From: Streptococcus sp. A12
GTDB lineage: Bacteria; Bacillota; Bacilli; Lactobacillales; Streptococcaceae
NCBI RefSeq assembly: GCF_905372335.1
Contig: NZ_CAJPOU010000024.1
Span: 1 to 23,589 of the forward strand
Reading direction: 5' to 3'
Length of the DNA stretch: 23,589 nucleotides
Shown piece by piece: positions 5,260 to 13,484 of the stretch (positions are counted from its first letter, which is position 1; each line of letters begins with the position of its first letter). Below the pieces are notes generated by a model. It saw only the letters and a list, made by a program, of their open reading frames with translations, was not told the DNA's origin and did no database searches. The translations under genes and the position numbers were made by a program.

Positions 5260-6984
5260 ATGATAGGAGCTTTATGGAAGTACATCTGGGAGCATAAGTG
5301 GCTGTATCTCAGCATTGCTGTGGTCCTAGTGATTTATGATTATACAATTTTAATACCGACACAGGTCATTCAACGACTAGTCGACCAGCTGAGCAAGCAG
5401 ACCTTGACTCAGTCAAGTTTTACGATAGATATTGCTCTCTTGTTGGGAGCTACTTTTTTAAATTACATTTCTGCTTACTACTGGCATCTGAAGTTGTTTC
5501 AAGCTTCGGTCCATTACAAGGCTAGGCTACAGGGGCAAGCTTTTCGTAAGCTCGTAGCTATGAGACGGCCATTTTATGAAAAATTTCGCTCAGGGGATCT
5601 CTTGACTCGTTTTACCACGGATGTAGACGGGATGATGGGGATGGTCGGCTATGGGATGCTGATTGTCCTTTATGGAGGAGGCTTGTTCCTCTTTATTATT
5701 CCAACTATGTTCTTGATTTCCTGGCAGTTGAGTTTGATTTCCTTTATTCCTATGAGTTTTCTGGTTTTATCAACCTATCTCCTGGGGAAAAAGGAAGAGG
5801 TCTATGTGGATGAAAACCGTGACGCCGTGGCTCACTTGAATGATGAGGTCCTAGAATCCATCGAAGGGATTCGGGTCATGCGGGCCTATAGTCGCAAGGA
5901 GCGTCAGGTGCGACAATTTCAAGAGCGGACAGAAAGTTTGGCCAAGACGGGGGATAAGATCGCCTCTATTCAAAATGCCTTTGGTCCTTTTGCCCTCTTC
6001 TTTATCGGGGTTTCAACCGTCCTGCTTTTGGTCTGTGGGGGTCACTTCTTGAAGACTGGACAGATTAGCTTGGGTCAACTGCTAGGTCTAGAATTGTATC
6101 TAGTGGCCTTGATTGAGCCGATGTGGATGCTAGCAGACTTCATCCTTGTCTATCAAACAGCCAAGACCTCCCACAAAAAGTTGTCAGAATTGGTCGAAGA
6201 GGATGATGACTTGGAAAGAGATGGGGATGATTGGCTAGAGGAACTGAATGAGGTAGTTTTCGAAAACTATTCTTTTACCTATCCGATGGCGGAGAAGGAG
6301 AGTCTTTCTCAGATTTCTTTGCAGTTCAATAAAGGGCAAACCATTGGGATTGTGGGTCGAACAGGAGCAGGAAAGACAAGCTTGGTCCGTCAATTCTTAC
6401 GACAATACCCACTTGGGCAAGGGACATTTACCATTAATGGGGAGCCCGTTGCTCGTTACGTGAGACGCTCTATTGAGGAAAAAATCGGTTACGTCTCGCA
6501 GGAACACATCCTATTTTCGAAGTCTATTTTAGAAAATATTTCCCTTGGTAAGAAGGGAGCTAGTCAAGATGAAATCATGGATGCTATCGCTCAGGCAGCC
6601 TTCGCAGATGATTTGGAACGGATGTCGGATGGTCTGGATACTCTGATTGGTGAAAAGGGAGTATCCGTATCGGGAGGACAGAAGCAACGGATTTCTTTGG
6701 CGCGCGCCTTTTTACGTGATGCCCAGTTGCTCCTCTTGGATGATTCTTTATCCGCAGTGGATGCCAAGACAGAACAGGCCATTATTGAGACCATTCAAAG
6801 AGAGCGACAAGGAAAGACAACCTTGATAGTCTCTCACCGTCTCTCAGCTGTCCATCATGCAGATTGGATCCTTGTGTTAGATCAAGGACGGATTGTAGAA
6901 GAAGGAACAGCTAGTGATTTACTAGCTCAAGAAGGTTGGTATTACGAACAATACCAACGGCAACAAAGACAGGAAGGAGAATAA
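5260..6984 (+). CDS. Multidrug ABC exporter, degenerate-site half (BmrC/LmrC type)
   Basis: A 574-residue half-transporter: six transmembrane helices in the N-terminal 300 residues, then one nucleotide-binding domain. Walker A is GRTGAGKT (366-373), the signature is VSGGQ (470-474), and Walker B is LLLLDD. Asp495 replaces the catalytic Glu, marking the degenerate ATP site of heterodimeric exporters. Segments such as RPFYEKFRSGDLLTRFTTD and LSAVDAKTEQAII closely follow B. subtilis BmrC, L. lactis LmrC and the pneumococcal PatA/PatB class. The start is ATG 5260 with GGGGAG before it; the in-frame GTG at 5194 lies inside terminator 2 and is rejected. The partner follows one base after the stop. 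Predicted role: export of drugs across the cytoplasmic membrane. Confidence 0.92.
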   Translation: MIGALWKYIWEHKWLYLSIAVVLVIYDYTILIPTQVIQRLVDQLSKQTLTQSSFTIDIALLLGATFLNYISAYYWHLKLFQASVHYKARLQGQAFRKLVAMRRPFYEKFRSGDLLTRFTTDVDGMMGMVGYGMLIVLYGGGLFLFIIPTMFLISWQLSLISFIPMSFLVLSTYLLGKKEEVYVDENRDAVAHLNDEVLESIEGIRVMRAYSRKERQVRQFQERTESLAKTGDKIASIQNAFGPFALFFIGVSTVLLLVCGGHFLKTGQISLGQLLGLELYLVALIEPMWMLADFILVYQTAKTSHKKLSELVEEDDDLERDGDDWLEELNEVVFENYSFTYPMAEKESLSQISLQFNKGQTIGIVGRTGAGKTSLVRQFLRQYPLGQGTFTINGEPVARYVRRSIEEKIGYVSQEHILFSKSILENISLGKKGASQDEIMDAIAQAAFADDLERMSDGLDTLIGEKGVSVSGGQKQRISLARAFLRDAQLLLLDDSLSAVDAKTEQAIIETIQRERQGKTTLIVSHRLSAVHHADWILVLDQGRIVEEGTASDLLAQEGWYYEQYQRQQRQEGE

Positions 6985-6985
6985 G

Positions 6986-8722
6986 ATGGGTATTTTAAAA
7001 CGACTATTACAAAAACTATCCCTTTTTCCTGGTATTTTTGGCCTTGGTTTCATCTGTCTTTTGCTGGCAACGATTTTGTCAGATCTATCGCCGTTTATTC
7101 TGCAAAAAATGATTGATGGTCCCTTGACAGCCTTGAGTCAGGGAGGAGAGTTAGGAGCACTCTATCTTATGGGTGTCCTCTATCTGATTGTTTTGGCTGT
7201 GGGTCAGATTGTCAGTTATATAGGCAATCGGGTTTTGATCCATGGAGGCAATAAGGTAACTGCACAGCTACGCGATCAAGCCTTCCTCGTGATGCAACAA
7301 CTACCGATTTCCTACTTTGATGACAAGCCAGCAGGGAAAATTGCTACACGGATTGTCAATGATACAGAGACCTTACGGACTCAATTTTACAATTCCTGTA
7401 TGTATTTGGTCATTCATTTGATGCGTTTCTTCTTTATCATGGGAGTTCTCTTTACTATCAATCCCATGATGGGTCTCCTCCTATGCTTGATTTTCCCTAT
7501 CTTTTACGGGATTCAGGCCTTGTATAAGCGCATGACGGACAAGCCCATGAAGGACTTCTTTGATTCCAGAAGTGAGATCAATACCCAGGTAAATGAACTG
7601 CTTCATGGAGCTAGTATGATCCAACTTTACGGACAAGAAGAGCGCGTAATTGAGGAGTTTGATCAGACGACAGACAAGATGACTGTGGCCTATGATCGTT
7701 TGGTCCTAGCAGACTCCATTGCCTCTTGGAGCCTGACAGAATTCTTGAAATACATCGTCATTGCAGGAATATTAACCATTGCAGGCCTATCCTTTCTTGG
7801 AGGAGATTTGGGGATGACTGCAGGTTTCTTGTTTATCAATCTCAATTATGTTATTCAGCTTTTTGATCTGATGGCCAATTTGATCCGTCGTCTTCCGGAT
7901 ATCCGACGCTCTCTGGAAACAGGGGAGCGAGTCTTGACTTTCCTAGATGAAAAGGTAGAGGCAGATGCGACAGAGGAGATTCAAATAGATCGGGCGGCAG
8001 TGGAGTTTGATCATGTCACTTTTGCCTATGAAGAAGGTAAGCCAGTTCTGAAGGATATTTCCATCCAAGCCCATCCGGGTCAAACCCTTGCCTTGGTTGG
8101 CCATACCGGTTCGGGTAAATCCTCCATTATGAACTTGCTCTATCGTTTCTATAATCCGCAGGAGGGAGAAATTCGGATCGACGGCCAGAATATTCGCCAT
8201 TTCTCTAGAGAGAGTCTTCGCTCCCATATGGGAATTGTCTTACAGGATCCCTATCTGTTCTCAGGGACCATTGCTAGCAATGTGGCCATGATTCAAACAG
8301 ATATCGACCGTGATCGCGTCTTGGATGCTCTAAAACAGGTCGGTGCCCTGCCTATGATCCAGAGATTAGAAAAGGGAATCGACCATCCGGTGGTTGAAAA
8401 AGGATCGGCCTTCTCAAGTGGAGAGCGTCAATTGATTTCCTTCGCACGGACCCTTTACATGAATCCGAAAATTTTGATTCTGGACGAAGCGACCTCCCAC
8501 ATTGATACGGAGACAGAGGAGATTATTCAGAAGGCTATGGCAGTCTTACAGAAAGGCCGGACCACCTTTATCATTGCCCACCGCTTATCAACCATTCAAG
8601 ATGCGGATCAGATCTTGGTTCTATCAGAAGGACGCATTGTCGAACGGGGCCAACATGCAGACTTGATTGCCCATGGTGGCATCTATGCCCAGATGCAAGC
8701 TATCCAACAGACGGTTGAATAA
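6986..8722 (+). CDS. Multidrug ABC exporter, catalytic half (BmrD/LmrD type)
   Basis: A 578-residue half-transporter and partner of the preceding gene. Six transmembrane helices are followed by a nucleotide-binding domain with Walker A GHTGSGKS (372-379), Walker B ILILDEATSHID with the catalytic Glu501, and an altered signature FSSGERQ (476-482) where LSGGQ is expected. Canonical Walker B plus altered signature is the complement of the first subunit, so the pair makes one active and one degenerate ATP site. RSHMGIVLQDPYLFSGTI and the H-loop region AHRLSTI are nearly family-standard. It lacks the long extracellular insertion found in B. subtilis BmrD, hence the shorter length. AGGAAGGAGA lies just before the ATG; the spacing implies translational coupling. 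Confidence 0.93.
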   Translation: MGILKRLLQKLSLFPGIFGLGFICLLLATILSDLSPFILQKMIDGPLTALSQGGELGALYLMGVLYLIVLAVGQIVSYIGNRVLIHGGNKVTAQLRDQAFLVMQQLPISYFDDKPAGKIATRIVNDTETLRTQFYNSCMYLVIHLMRFFFIMGVLFTINPMMGLLLCLIFPIFYGIQALYKRMTDKPMKDFFDSRSEINTQVNELLHGASMIQLYGQEERVIEEFDQTTDKMTVAYDRLVLADSIASWSLTEFLKYIVIAGILTIAGLSFLGGDLGMTAGFLFINLNYVIQLFDLMANLIRRLPDIRRSLETGERVLTFLDEKVEADATEEIQIDRAAVEFDHVTFAYEEGKPVLKDISIQAHPGQTLALVGHTGSGKSSIMNLLYRFYNPQEGEIRIDGQNIRHFSRESLRSHMGIVLQDPYLFSGTIASNVAMIQTDIDRDRVLDALKQVGALPMIQRLEKGIDHPVVEKGSAFSSGERQLISFARTLYMNPKILILDEATSHIDTETEEIIQKAMAVLQKGRTTFIIAHRLSTIQDADQILVLSEGRIVERGQHADLIAHGGIYAQMQAIQQTVE

Positions 8723-8747
8723 AAGGGCATTCTTCAAATAGTAAAAG

Positions 8748-8778
8748 TAGCGTGTATTCTAGTATATACGCTATTTTT
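8748..8778 (+). terminator. Terminator of the ABC exporter operon
   Basis: TAGCGTGTAT (8748-8757) pairs with ATATACGCTA (8764-8773), one G-T wobble, 6-base loop, then a T-run to 8778. The A-rich left flank may let it work in both directions. Confidence 0.8.
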
Positions 8779-8779
8779 A

Positions 8780-8788
8780 TGCTATAAT
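8780..8788 (+). promoter_or_regulatory. Extended -10 promoter of the ybeY operon
   Basis: TGCTATAAT at 8780-8788 is a perfect extended -10. The expected -35 region falls inside the preceding terminator and is poor (TAGTAT), as often tolerated with an extended -10. Transcription would start near 8795. GAGGTGAT precedes the ybeY ATG. Confidence 0.7.
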
Positions 8789-8813
8789 TGAAATGATAGT
8801 GAGGTGATCCAAG

Positions 8814-9311
8814 ATGTATATTGAAATGGTTGATGAGACCGGTCAAGTCTCTGAAGAAATGATCAAACAAACCCAGGAAATTTTAGAATTTGCTGCAAAA
8901 AAATTGGGCAAAGAAGACAAGGAAATGGCAGTGACCTTTGTAACCAACGAACGTAGCCATGAATTGAACTTGGAATACCGGGATACGGATCGCCCAACGG
9001 ATGTGATCAGTCTAGAATACAAACCAGAGATGGACATTGCTTTTTCAGAAGAAGATTTAGAAGACCATCCAGAATTGGCAGAAATGATGGCAGAGTTTGA
9101 TACCTATATTGGAGAGCTCTTTATTTCTGTAGACAAGGCGCGTGAGCAAGCAGCCGAGTATGGCCATAGCTTTGAGCGCGAGATGGGCTTTTTAGCAGTG
9201 CATGGCTTCCTTCATATCAACGGTTATGATCACTATACGCCGGAAGAAGAGAAGGAAATGTTTGGCTTACAGGAAGAGATTTTGACAGCCTATGGACTCA
9301 CAAGACAATAA
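8814..9311 (+). CDS. ybeY: Endoribonuclease YbeY
   Basis: A 165-residue single-strand endoribonuclease needed for 16S rRNA 3'-end maturation and 70S quality control. The zinc site is visible as HGFLHINGYDH with His130, His134 and His140. The segment RPTDVISLEY and the following acidic stretch are family-typical. Length is normal for Firmicutes (about 155-170). It begins the housekeeping operon. dgkA overlaps its 3' end by 20 bases, so the two are translationally coupled. Together with era downstream it forms the well-known ybeY-dgkA-era rRNA processing cluster. Confidence 0.96.
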   Translation: MYIEMVDETGQVSEEMIKQTQEILEFAAKKLGKEDKEMAVTFVTNERSHELNLEYRDTDRPTDVISLEYKPEMDIAFSEEDLEDHPELAEMMAEFDTYIGELFISVDKAREQAAEYGHSFEREMGFLAVHGFLHINGYDHYTPEEEKEMFGLQEEILTAYGLTRQ

Positions 9312-9690
9312 ACGAAAATGGAAAAATCGAGAACTGATTGCCAGTCTTGAATTTGCTTTAACAGGGATTTTCACAGCCTTTAAAGAGGAACGAAATATGC
9401 GTAAGCATGCACTTTCAGCTATCTTAGCGATTGTTGCAGGCTTCCTTTTTGGCATTTCAGCAACAGAGTGGCTCTTTCTACTCTTAAGTGTTTCTTTGGT
9501 CATTGCCTTTGAAATCATGAATTCTGCTCTTGAAAATGTAGTGGATTTGGCGAGCGATTACCATTTCTCCATGTTGGCAAAGAATGCCAAAGATATGGCG
9601 GCAGGAGCGGTTCTCGTTATTTCGGGCTTTGCCTTGGTGACAGGTCTTATTATATTTGTGCCCAAGTTGTGGGCTCTAGTATTTGGATAA
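9292..9690 (+). CDS. dgkA: Undecaprenol / diacylglycerol kinase
   Basis: A 132-residue integral membrane kinase with a charged amphipathic N-terminus, the segment LEFALTGIFTAFKEERNMRK and three membrane helices. The active-site region is EIMNSALENVVDLASD. In Gram-positive cocci this DgkA form phosphorylates undecaprenol, recycling the cell-wall carrier lipid; in S. mutans it is linked to acid tolerance. ATG 9292 lies inside the end of ybeY in another frame. A small GAGGGA/TCCCTC hairpin (9691-9706) follows the stop, with no T-run, so transcription should continue into era. Complete and ordinary. Confidence 0.94.
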   Translation: MDSQDNKRKWKNRELIASLEFALTGIFTAFKEERNMRKHALSAILAIVAGFLFGISATEWLFLLLSVSLVIAFEIMNSALENVVDLASDYHFSMLAKNAKDMAAGAVLVISGFALVTGLIIFVPKLWALVFG

Positions 9691-9719
9691 GAGGGAGACT
9701 TCCCTCATGAAAGGAAACT

Positions 9720-10619
9720 ATGACATTTAAATCAGGCTTTGTAGCCATTTTAGGACGTCCCAATGTTGGGAAGTCAACTTTTTTGAACCACGTCATGGGG
9801 CAAAAAATTGCTATCATGAGTGACAAGGCGCAGACAACGCGCAACAAGATTATGGGAATTTACACGACCGATAAGGAACAGATCGTCTTTATCGATACCC
9901 CAGGGATTCACAAACCCAAGACAGCGCTTGGAGACTTCATGGTAGAGTCTGCCTATAGCACCCTTCGAGAAGTCGATACCGTTCTCTTTATGGTGCCAGC
10001 AGACGAGCCACGTGGGAAAGGCGATGACATGATCATCGAGCGCCTCAAGGCTGCTAAGGTGCCGGTTATTCTGGTGGTCAACAAGATAGACAAGGTGCAC
10101 CCTGACCAACTCTTAGCGCAAATCGATGACTTCCGTAGTCAGATGGACTTCAAGGAAATTGTGCCGATTTCAGCCCTTCAAGGAAACAATGTTTCGCATT
10201 TGATTGATATTTTGAGCGAAAACTTAGAAGAAGGTTTCCAATATTTCCCTGCGGATCAGATTACTGACCATCCAGAGCGTTTCTTGGTCTCTGAAATGAT
10301 CCGTGAGAAGGTTTTGCATTTAACGCGGGAAGAAATTCCTCACTCTGTTGCCGTAGTGGTGGATTCTATGAAGCGGGATGAAGAGACAGATAAGGTCCAT
10401 ATCCGAGCAACCATCATGGTCGAGCGCGATAGCCAAAAAGGCATTGTCATCGGAAAAGGCGGTGCCATGCTCAAGAAGATCGGAACCCTTGCGCGTAAGG
10501 ATATTGAGCTAATGCTAGGGGACAAGGTCTTCCTAGAAACCTGGGTCAAAGTCAAGAAAAATTGGCGGGATAAGAAATTGGATCTTGCTGATTTCGGATA
10601 CAACGAAAAAGAATATTAA
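9720..10619 (+). CDS. era: GTPase Era
   Basis: A 299-residue ribosome-assembly GTPase that binds the 3' end of 16S rRNA. Its GTPase domain shows G1 GRPNVGKS (11-18), G3 DTPGIH and G4 NKID. A C-terminal KH domain carries GIVIGKGGAMLKKIG. AAAGGA lies 5 bases before ATG 9720. A 7-codon frame (ATG 9707) overlaps the start but is probably incidental. It works in the same pathway as YbeY, its operon neighbour. Length is exactly that of the family. Confidence 0.97.
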   Translation: MTFKSGFVAILGRPNVGKSTFLNHVMGQKIAIMSDKAQTTRNKIMGIYTTDKEQIVFIDTPGIHKPKTALGDFMVESAYSTLREVDTVLFMVPADEPRGKGDDMIIERLKAAKVPVILVVNKIDKVHPDQLLAQIDDFRSQMDFKEIVPISALQGNNVSHLIDILSENLEEGFQYFPADQITDHPERFLVSEMIREKVLHLTREEIPHSVAVVVDSMKRDEETDKVHIRATIMVERDSQKGIVIGKGGAMLKKIGTLARKDIELMLGDKVFLETWVKVKKNWRDKKLDLADFGYNEKEY

Positions 10620-10652
10620 GAAGAGGTGGGCAGAAGCCTGCTTCTTGTTTTT
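10618..10652 (+). terminator. Weak terminator-like hairpin between era and mutM
   Basis: AGAAG (10632-10636) and CTTCT (10641-10645) form a short stem; AAGAAG (10618-10623) offers a competing partner for CTTCTT. TTGTTTTT follows. It is too weak to separate the genes fully but could lower expression of the downstream part of the operon. Confidence 0.3.
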
Positions 10653-10664
10653 GAAAGGAGTTCT

Positions 10665-11489
10665 ATGCCTGAATTACCAGAAGTAGAGACTGTCCGACGC
10701 GGTCTTGAGAAATTAATTCTTGGGAAAACCATTCAGTCAGTGGAAGTAAAGTATTCGAAGATGATTCATACGGATCTAGATGCTTTTTGTCAAGATCTTC
10801 CAGGTCAAGAAATTCGGTCCCTGGGGCGTCGCGGGAAATACCTCTTGTTTTATCTGACGGATCTGGTCCTCATCTCGCATTTGCGGATGGAAGGCAAGTA
10901 TTTCTTTTATCCAGAGGAGGTCCCTCCTCGCAAGCATGCCCATGTCTTCTTTCATTTGACAGATGGCAGCACCCTGGTCTATGAAGATGTTCGCAAGTTT
11001 GGGACTATGGAAGTTATCAAACCCGAGCTTGTCGACAGCTATTTTTTGGCGAAAAAGATTGGTCCAGAGCCGACAGAAGAGGATTTTAAAGGGCCAGCCT
11101 TCCAAACAGCTCTTAGTAAATCAAAGAAACCCATTAAATCAGCTCTTTTGGACCAAAAATTAGTGGCTGGTCTGGGCAATATTTATGTAGATGAGGTCCT
11201 TTATCGAGCCAAGGTTCATCCAGCCCGTTTGGGTCAAAGCTTAACTGCTAGAGAAGCCAAAGCTGTTCGCAAAGAAACAATTGCTGTGCTGGCTCAGGCT
11301 GTTGAAAAGGGTGGCTCCACCGTTCGCTCCTATAGCAATGCTTTTGGCGAGGATGGCACCATGCAGGAAGAACACCAGGTCTATGGGAAAACAGGTCAAC
11401 CTTGTTTGCGCTGCGGAACACCGATTGAGAAAATCCAGCTGGGGGGACGCGGAACCCATTTTTGCCCTCACTGTCAAAAGGAGAACTAG
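10665..11489 (+). CDS. mutM: Formamidopyrimidine-DNA glycosylase
   Basis: A 274-residue DNA repair enzyme that removes 8-oxoguanine and formamidopyrimidines and nicks the abasic site. The start is fixed by MPELPEVETVRRGL: Pro2 is the catalytic Schiff-base nucleophile and Glu3 is also catalytic, so the longer frame from 10626 is rejected. GAAAGGAG lies 7 bases before this ATG. The conserved Lys is in LRMEGKYF. The C-terminal zinc finger has all four Cys (CLRC at about 246-249 and CPHC at about 268-271). coaE starts directly after the stop (TAG then ATG). Confidence 0.97.
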   Translation: MPELPEVETVRRGLEKLILGKTIQSVEVKYSKMIHTDLDAFCQDLPGQEIRSLGRRGKYLLFYLTDLVLISHLRMEGKYFFYPEEVPPRKHAHVFFHLTDGSTLVYEDVRKFGTMEVIKPELVDSYFLAKKIGPEPTEEDFKGPAFQTALSKSKKPIKSALLDQKLVAGLGNIYVDEVLYRAKVHPARLGQSLTAREAKAVRKETIAVLAQAVEKGGSTVRSYSNAFGEDGTMQEEHQVYGKTGQPCLRCGTPIEKIQLGGRGTHFCPHCQKEN

Positions 11490-12086
11490 ATGGCAAGAAT
11501 CATAGGATTAACAGGAGGGATCGCTTCAGGAAAGTCAACTGTCACTTCCTATTTAAAAGAAAAAGGGTATCCTGTCATTGATGCTGATCGAGTAGTCCAT
11601 GACCTGCAGGCACCAGGTGGAGAACTCTATCAAGCTTTGGTAGAGCATTTTGGAAGGGACATCCTCCTAGATACTGGAGACTTGAATCGTCCTGCTCTGG
11701 CTCAACGCATCTTCTCAAGCCAAAAAGAGATTACCTGGTCCAACCAAGTACAAGGAGAGATCATTCGCAAAGCCCTGGCGCGAGAACGGGACCGACTAGC
11801 TGCAACAGAAGACCTCTTTTTCATGGATATTCCCTTGTTAATCGAGCAGGGATATCTGGACTGGTTTGACCAAGTCTGGCTGGTCTATGTGACGGAAGAG
11901 ACCCAGTTGCAACGTTTAATGGGAAGAAACGCCCTAACGGAGTTCCAGGCGCGCGATCGTTTGGCAGCCCAGATGCCTCTAGATGAGAAAAAAGCTCTTG
12001 TCGATCTCGTGATCGATAACAATAGCCAGCGTGATCACCTCTATCAGGATATCGATCGGGCTTTAGAACAAATAGAAAGAAGATGA
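11490..12086 (+). CDS. coaE: Dephospho-CoA kinase
   Basis: A 198-residue kinase for the last step of coenzyme A synthesis, phosphorylating the 3'-hydroxyl of dephospho-CoA. The P-loop is GGIASGKS (9-16); VIDADRVVHDLQAPGG and DIPLLIEQGY are family-diagnostic. The ATG abuts the mutM stop and has AAGGAG 5 bases upstream inside mutM. It ends in TGA within ATGA at 12083-12086. Length normal (about 200). The link between coaE and mutM is a common streptococcal arrangement without a known functional reason. Confidence 0.96.
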   Translation: MARIIGLTGGIASGKSTVTSYLKEKGYPVIDADRVVHDLQAPGGELYQALVEHFGRDILLDTGDLNRPALAQRIFSSQKEITWSNQVQGEIIRKALARERDRLAATEDLFFMDIPLLIEQGYLDWFDQVWLVYVTEETQLQRLMGRNALTEFQARDRLAAQMPLDEKKALVDLVIDNNSQRDHLYQDIDRALEQIERR

Positions 12087-12090
12087 TCCT

Positions 12091-13302
12091 ATTTCACTGG
12101 AAATCAATTGGCGTAAAAATCTTTTTATTGCCTGGATTGGCTGTTTTTTCGTAGGTGCCAGTCTTTCGTTAGTGGTTCCCTTTATGGCTCTCTTTGTTGA
12201 GGAGTTGGGGGTGAAAGGTCCGGCAGTTCCTTTTTATGCTGGGATTGCAGTCGCCTCCTCCTCTTTGACTTCCGCTCTAATGGCCCCAATCTGGGGGAGT
12301 TTGGCGGACCGTTATGGTCGGAAACCCATGATGTTGAGAGCCTCGATTGCTATGACCTTGACCATGGGAGGAATTGCTTTTGTCCCTTCCGTCTTTTGGT
12401 TGCTGCTCCTACGCTTATTAAATGGTGTCTTCTCAGGCTTTGTGCCTAATAGCACGGCTCTCATTGCCAGTCAGGTACCAAAGAATCAATCTGGATATGC
12501 TCTAGGAACCTTATCGACGGGAACCGTCGCCGGTACTTTGATGGGCCCCTTGTTGGGTGGATTGATCGCAGAGCAATTTGGTATGCGTAATGTCTTTCTC
12601 CTCGTTGGTTTTTTCCTCTTTCTCGTCTCTGCCTTAACTTGGTGGGGCATTGAGGAAGACTACCAACAAATATCGAAGGAGAAGCACCTTTCAAGCTGGG
12701 AATTACTGACTTCTATCCAGCATAAGGGCATTTTACTGGGCCTCTTTTTGACCAGTATGACCATTCAGATGATCGGTCAGTCCATTTCTCCCATTCTTCC
12801 ACTCTATGTGAGAGAACTTGGCCAGAGCGACAATGTTATTTTTGTATCTGGACTGATCGTATCAGCGATGGGGATTTCCAGTATCCTGACATCGGGATGG
12901 ATGGGAAAGCTCGGAGATAAAATTGGCAACCATCGCCTCTTACTTTTAGCTCTTCTCTATAGTGGCATCCTCTATATCTTCTGTGCCCTTGCTCAGACCC
13001 CTTTTCAATTAGGCCTTCTTCGCTTCCTATTTGGAATTGGAACAGGAGCCTTAATGCCCGGAGTGACGGCTCTCTTAAACCGCATGACTCCCAAGGAAGG
13101 AATTTCTCGGATTTTTAGTTACAATCAGCTCTTCTTTTATGTTGGGGGAGTTCTTGGTCCCCTGATGGGCTCTAGTATTGCCATGCATGTCAATTACCAT
13201 TGGGTATTCTATGGGACTGCTATCCTAGCCTTTATAGATTTGGCCTTCCTTTTATTCATCTTTAGAAAGTATTTGAAAGTGAGAGAAATCAGTGCGCATT
13301 AA
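12091..13302 (+). CDS. pmrA: MFS multidrug efflux protein, PmrA-like; start uncertain
   Basis: A 12-helix DHA1-family exporter highly similar to pneumococcal PmrA, with motif A GSLADRYGRKPMM and its second-half copy GKLGDKIGNHRLL. It is predicted to export drugs in exchange for protons. The homologous N-terminus EINWRKNLFIAW and helix 1 are present in frame from about 12100, but no ATG, GTG or TTG lies in frame before GTG 12172, which would remove helix 1. I give ATT 12091 as the provisional start (403 residues; PmrA has about 399); CTG 12097 is the alternative. An ATG at 12083 overlapping the coaE stop is one frame away and closes at 12154. Either a rare start codon or a small frameshift near the start is present. 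Confidence 0.82.
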   Translation: MSLEINWRKNLFIAWIGCFFVGASLSLVVPFMALFVEELGVKGPAVPFYAGIAVASSSLTSALMAPIWGSLADRYGRKPMMLRASIAMTLTMGGIAFVPSVFWLLLLRLLNGVFSGFVPNSTALIASQVPKNQSGYALGTLSTGTVAGTLMGPLLGGLIAEQFGMRNVFLLVGFFLFLVSALTWWGIEEDYQQISKEKHLSSWELLTSIQHKGILLGLFLTSMTIQMIGQSISPILPLYVRELGQSDNVIFVSGLIVSAMGISSILTSGWMGKLGDKIGNHRLLLLALLYSGILYIFCALAQTPFQLGLLRFLFGIGTGALMPGVTALLNRMTPKEGISRIFSYNQLFFYVGGVLGPLMGSSIAMHVNYHWVFYGTAILAFIDLAFLLFIFRKYLKVREISAH

Positions 13303-13441
13303 AGTACAACTAACCTGCACGAGCTGTGGTAGTCAGAATTATTTGACAAGTAAAAATATGAAGACACACCCTGAAAGAATTGAAGTTTTGAAGTATTGTC
13401 CCAAAGAAAGAAAAGTGACATTACATCTTGAAACGAAATGA
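13292..13441 (+). CDS. rpmG: Ribosomal protein bL33
   Basis: A 49-residue L33 reading MRIKVQLTCTSCGSQNYLT and ending KVTLHLETK, started at GTG 13292. It overlaps the end of the MFS gene by 11 bases. The zinc ribbon is incomplete: Cys9 and Cys12 form the first pair and Cys36 is present, but the fourth position is Glu39 (CPKERK). Streptococci carry several rpmG paralogues with and without Cys pairs; this is the copy next to secG. It is part of the 50S subunit. Confidence 0.88.
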   Translation: MRIKVQLTCTSCGSQNYLTSKNMKTHPERIEVLKYCPKERKVTLHLETK

Positions 13442-13456
13442 TTTTTATGGTAAAAT
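13428..13456 (+). promoter_or_regulatory. secG promoter
   Basis: TTGAAA (13428-13433), 17-base spacer, TAAAAT (13451-13456) with TG at 13448-13449 (extended -10). It begins inside the end of rpmG. Transcription would start near 13463, just before the AAGGAG of secG. Confidence 0.75.
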
Positions 13457-13484
13457 AGATAGGATTTTAAGGAGTTTTTAAATT

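Noticed and set aside
9707..9730. Seven-codon frame (MKGNYDI) between dgkA and era
   Set aside because: Its codons are the era Shine-Dalgarno region itself and it has no ribosome-binding site of its own; the adjacent GAGGGA/TCCCTC hairpin has no T-run and is not a terminator.
10626..10664. Longer MutM from upstream of ATG 10665
   Set aside because: The catalytic Pro must be residue 2, which fixes the start at 10665.
12083..12154. Short frame from ATG 12083 overlapping the coaE stop as a separate small gene
   Set aside because: It encodes only 23 residues, which match nothing I know, and overlaps the homologous PmrA N-terminus in another frame; it is better seen as part of the start-codon problem of that gene.
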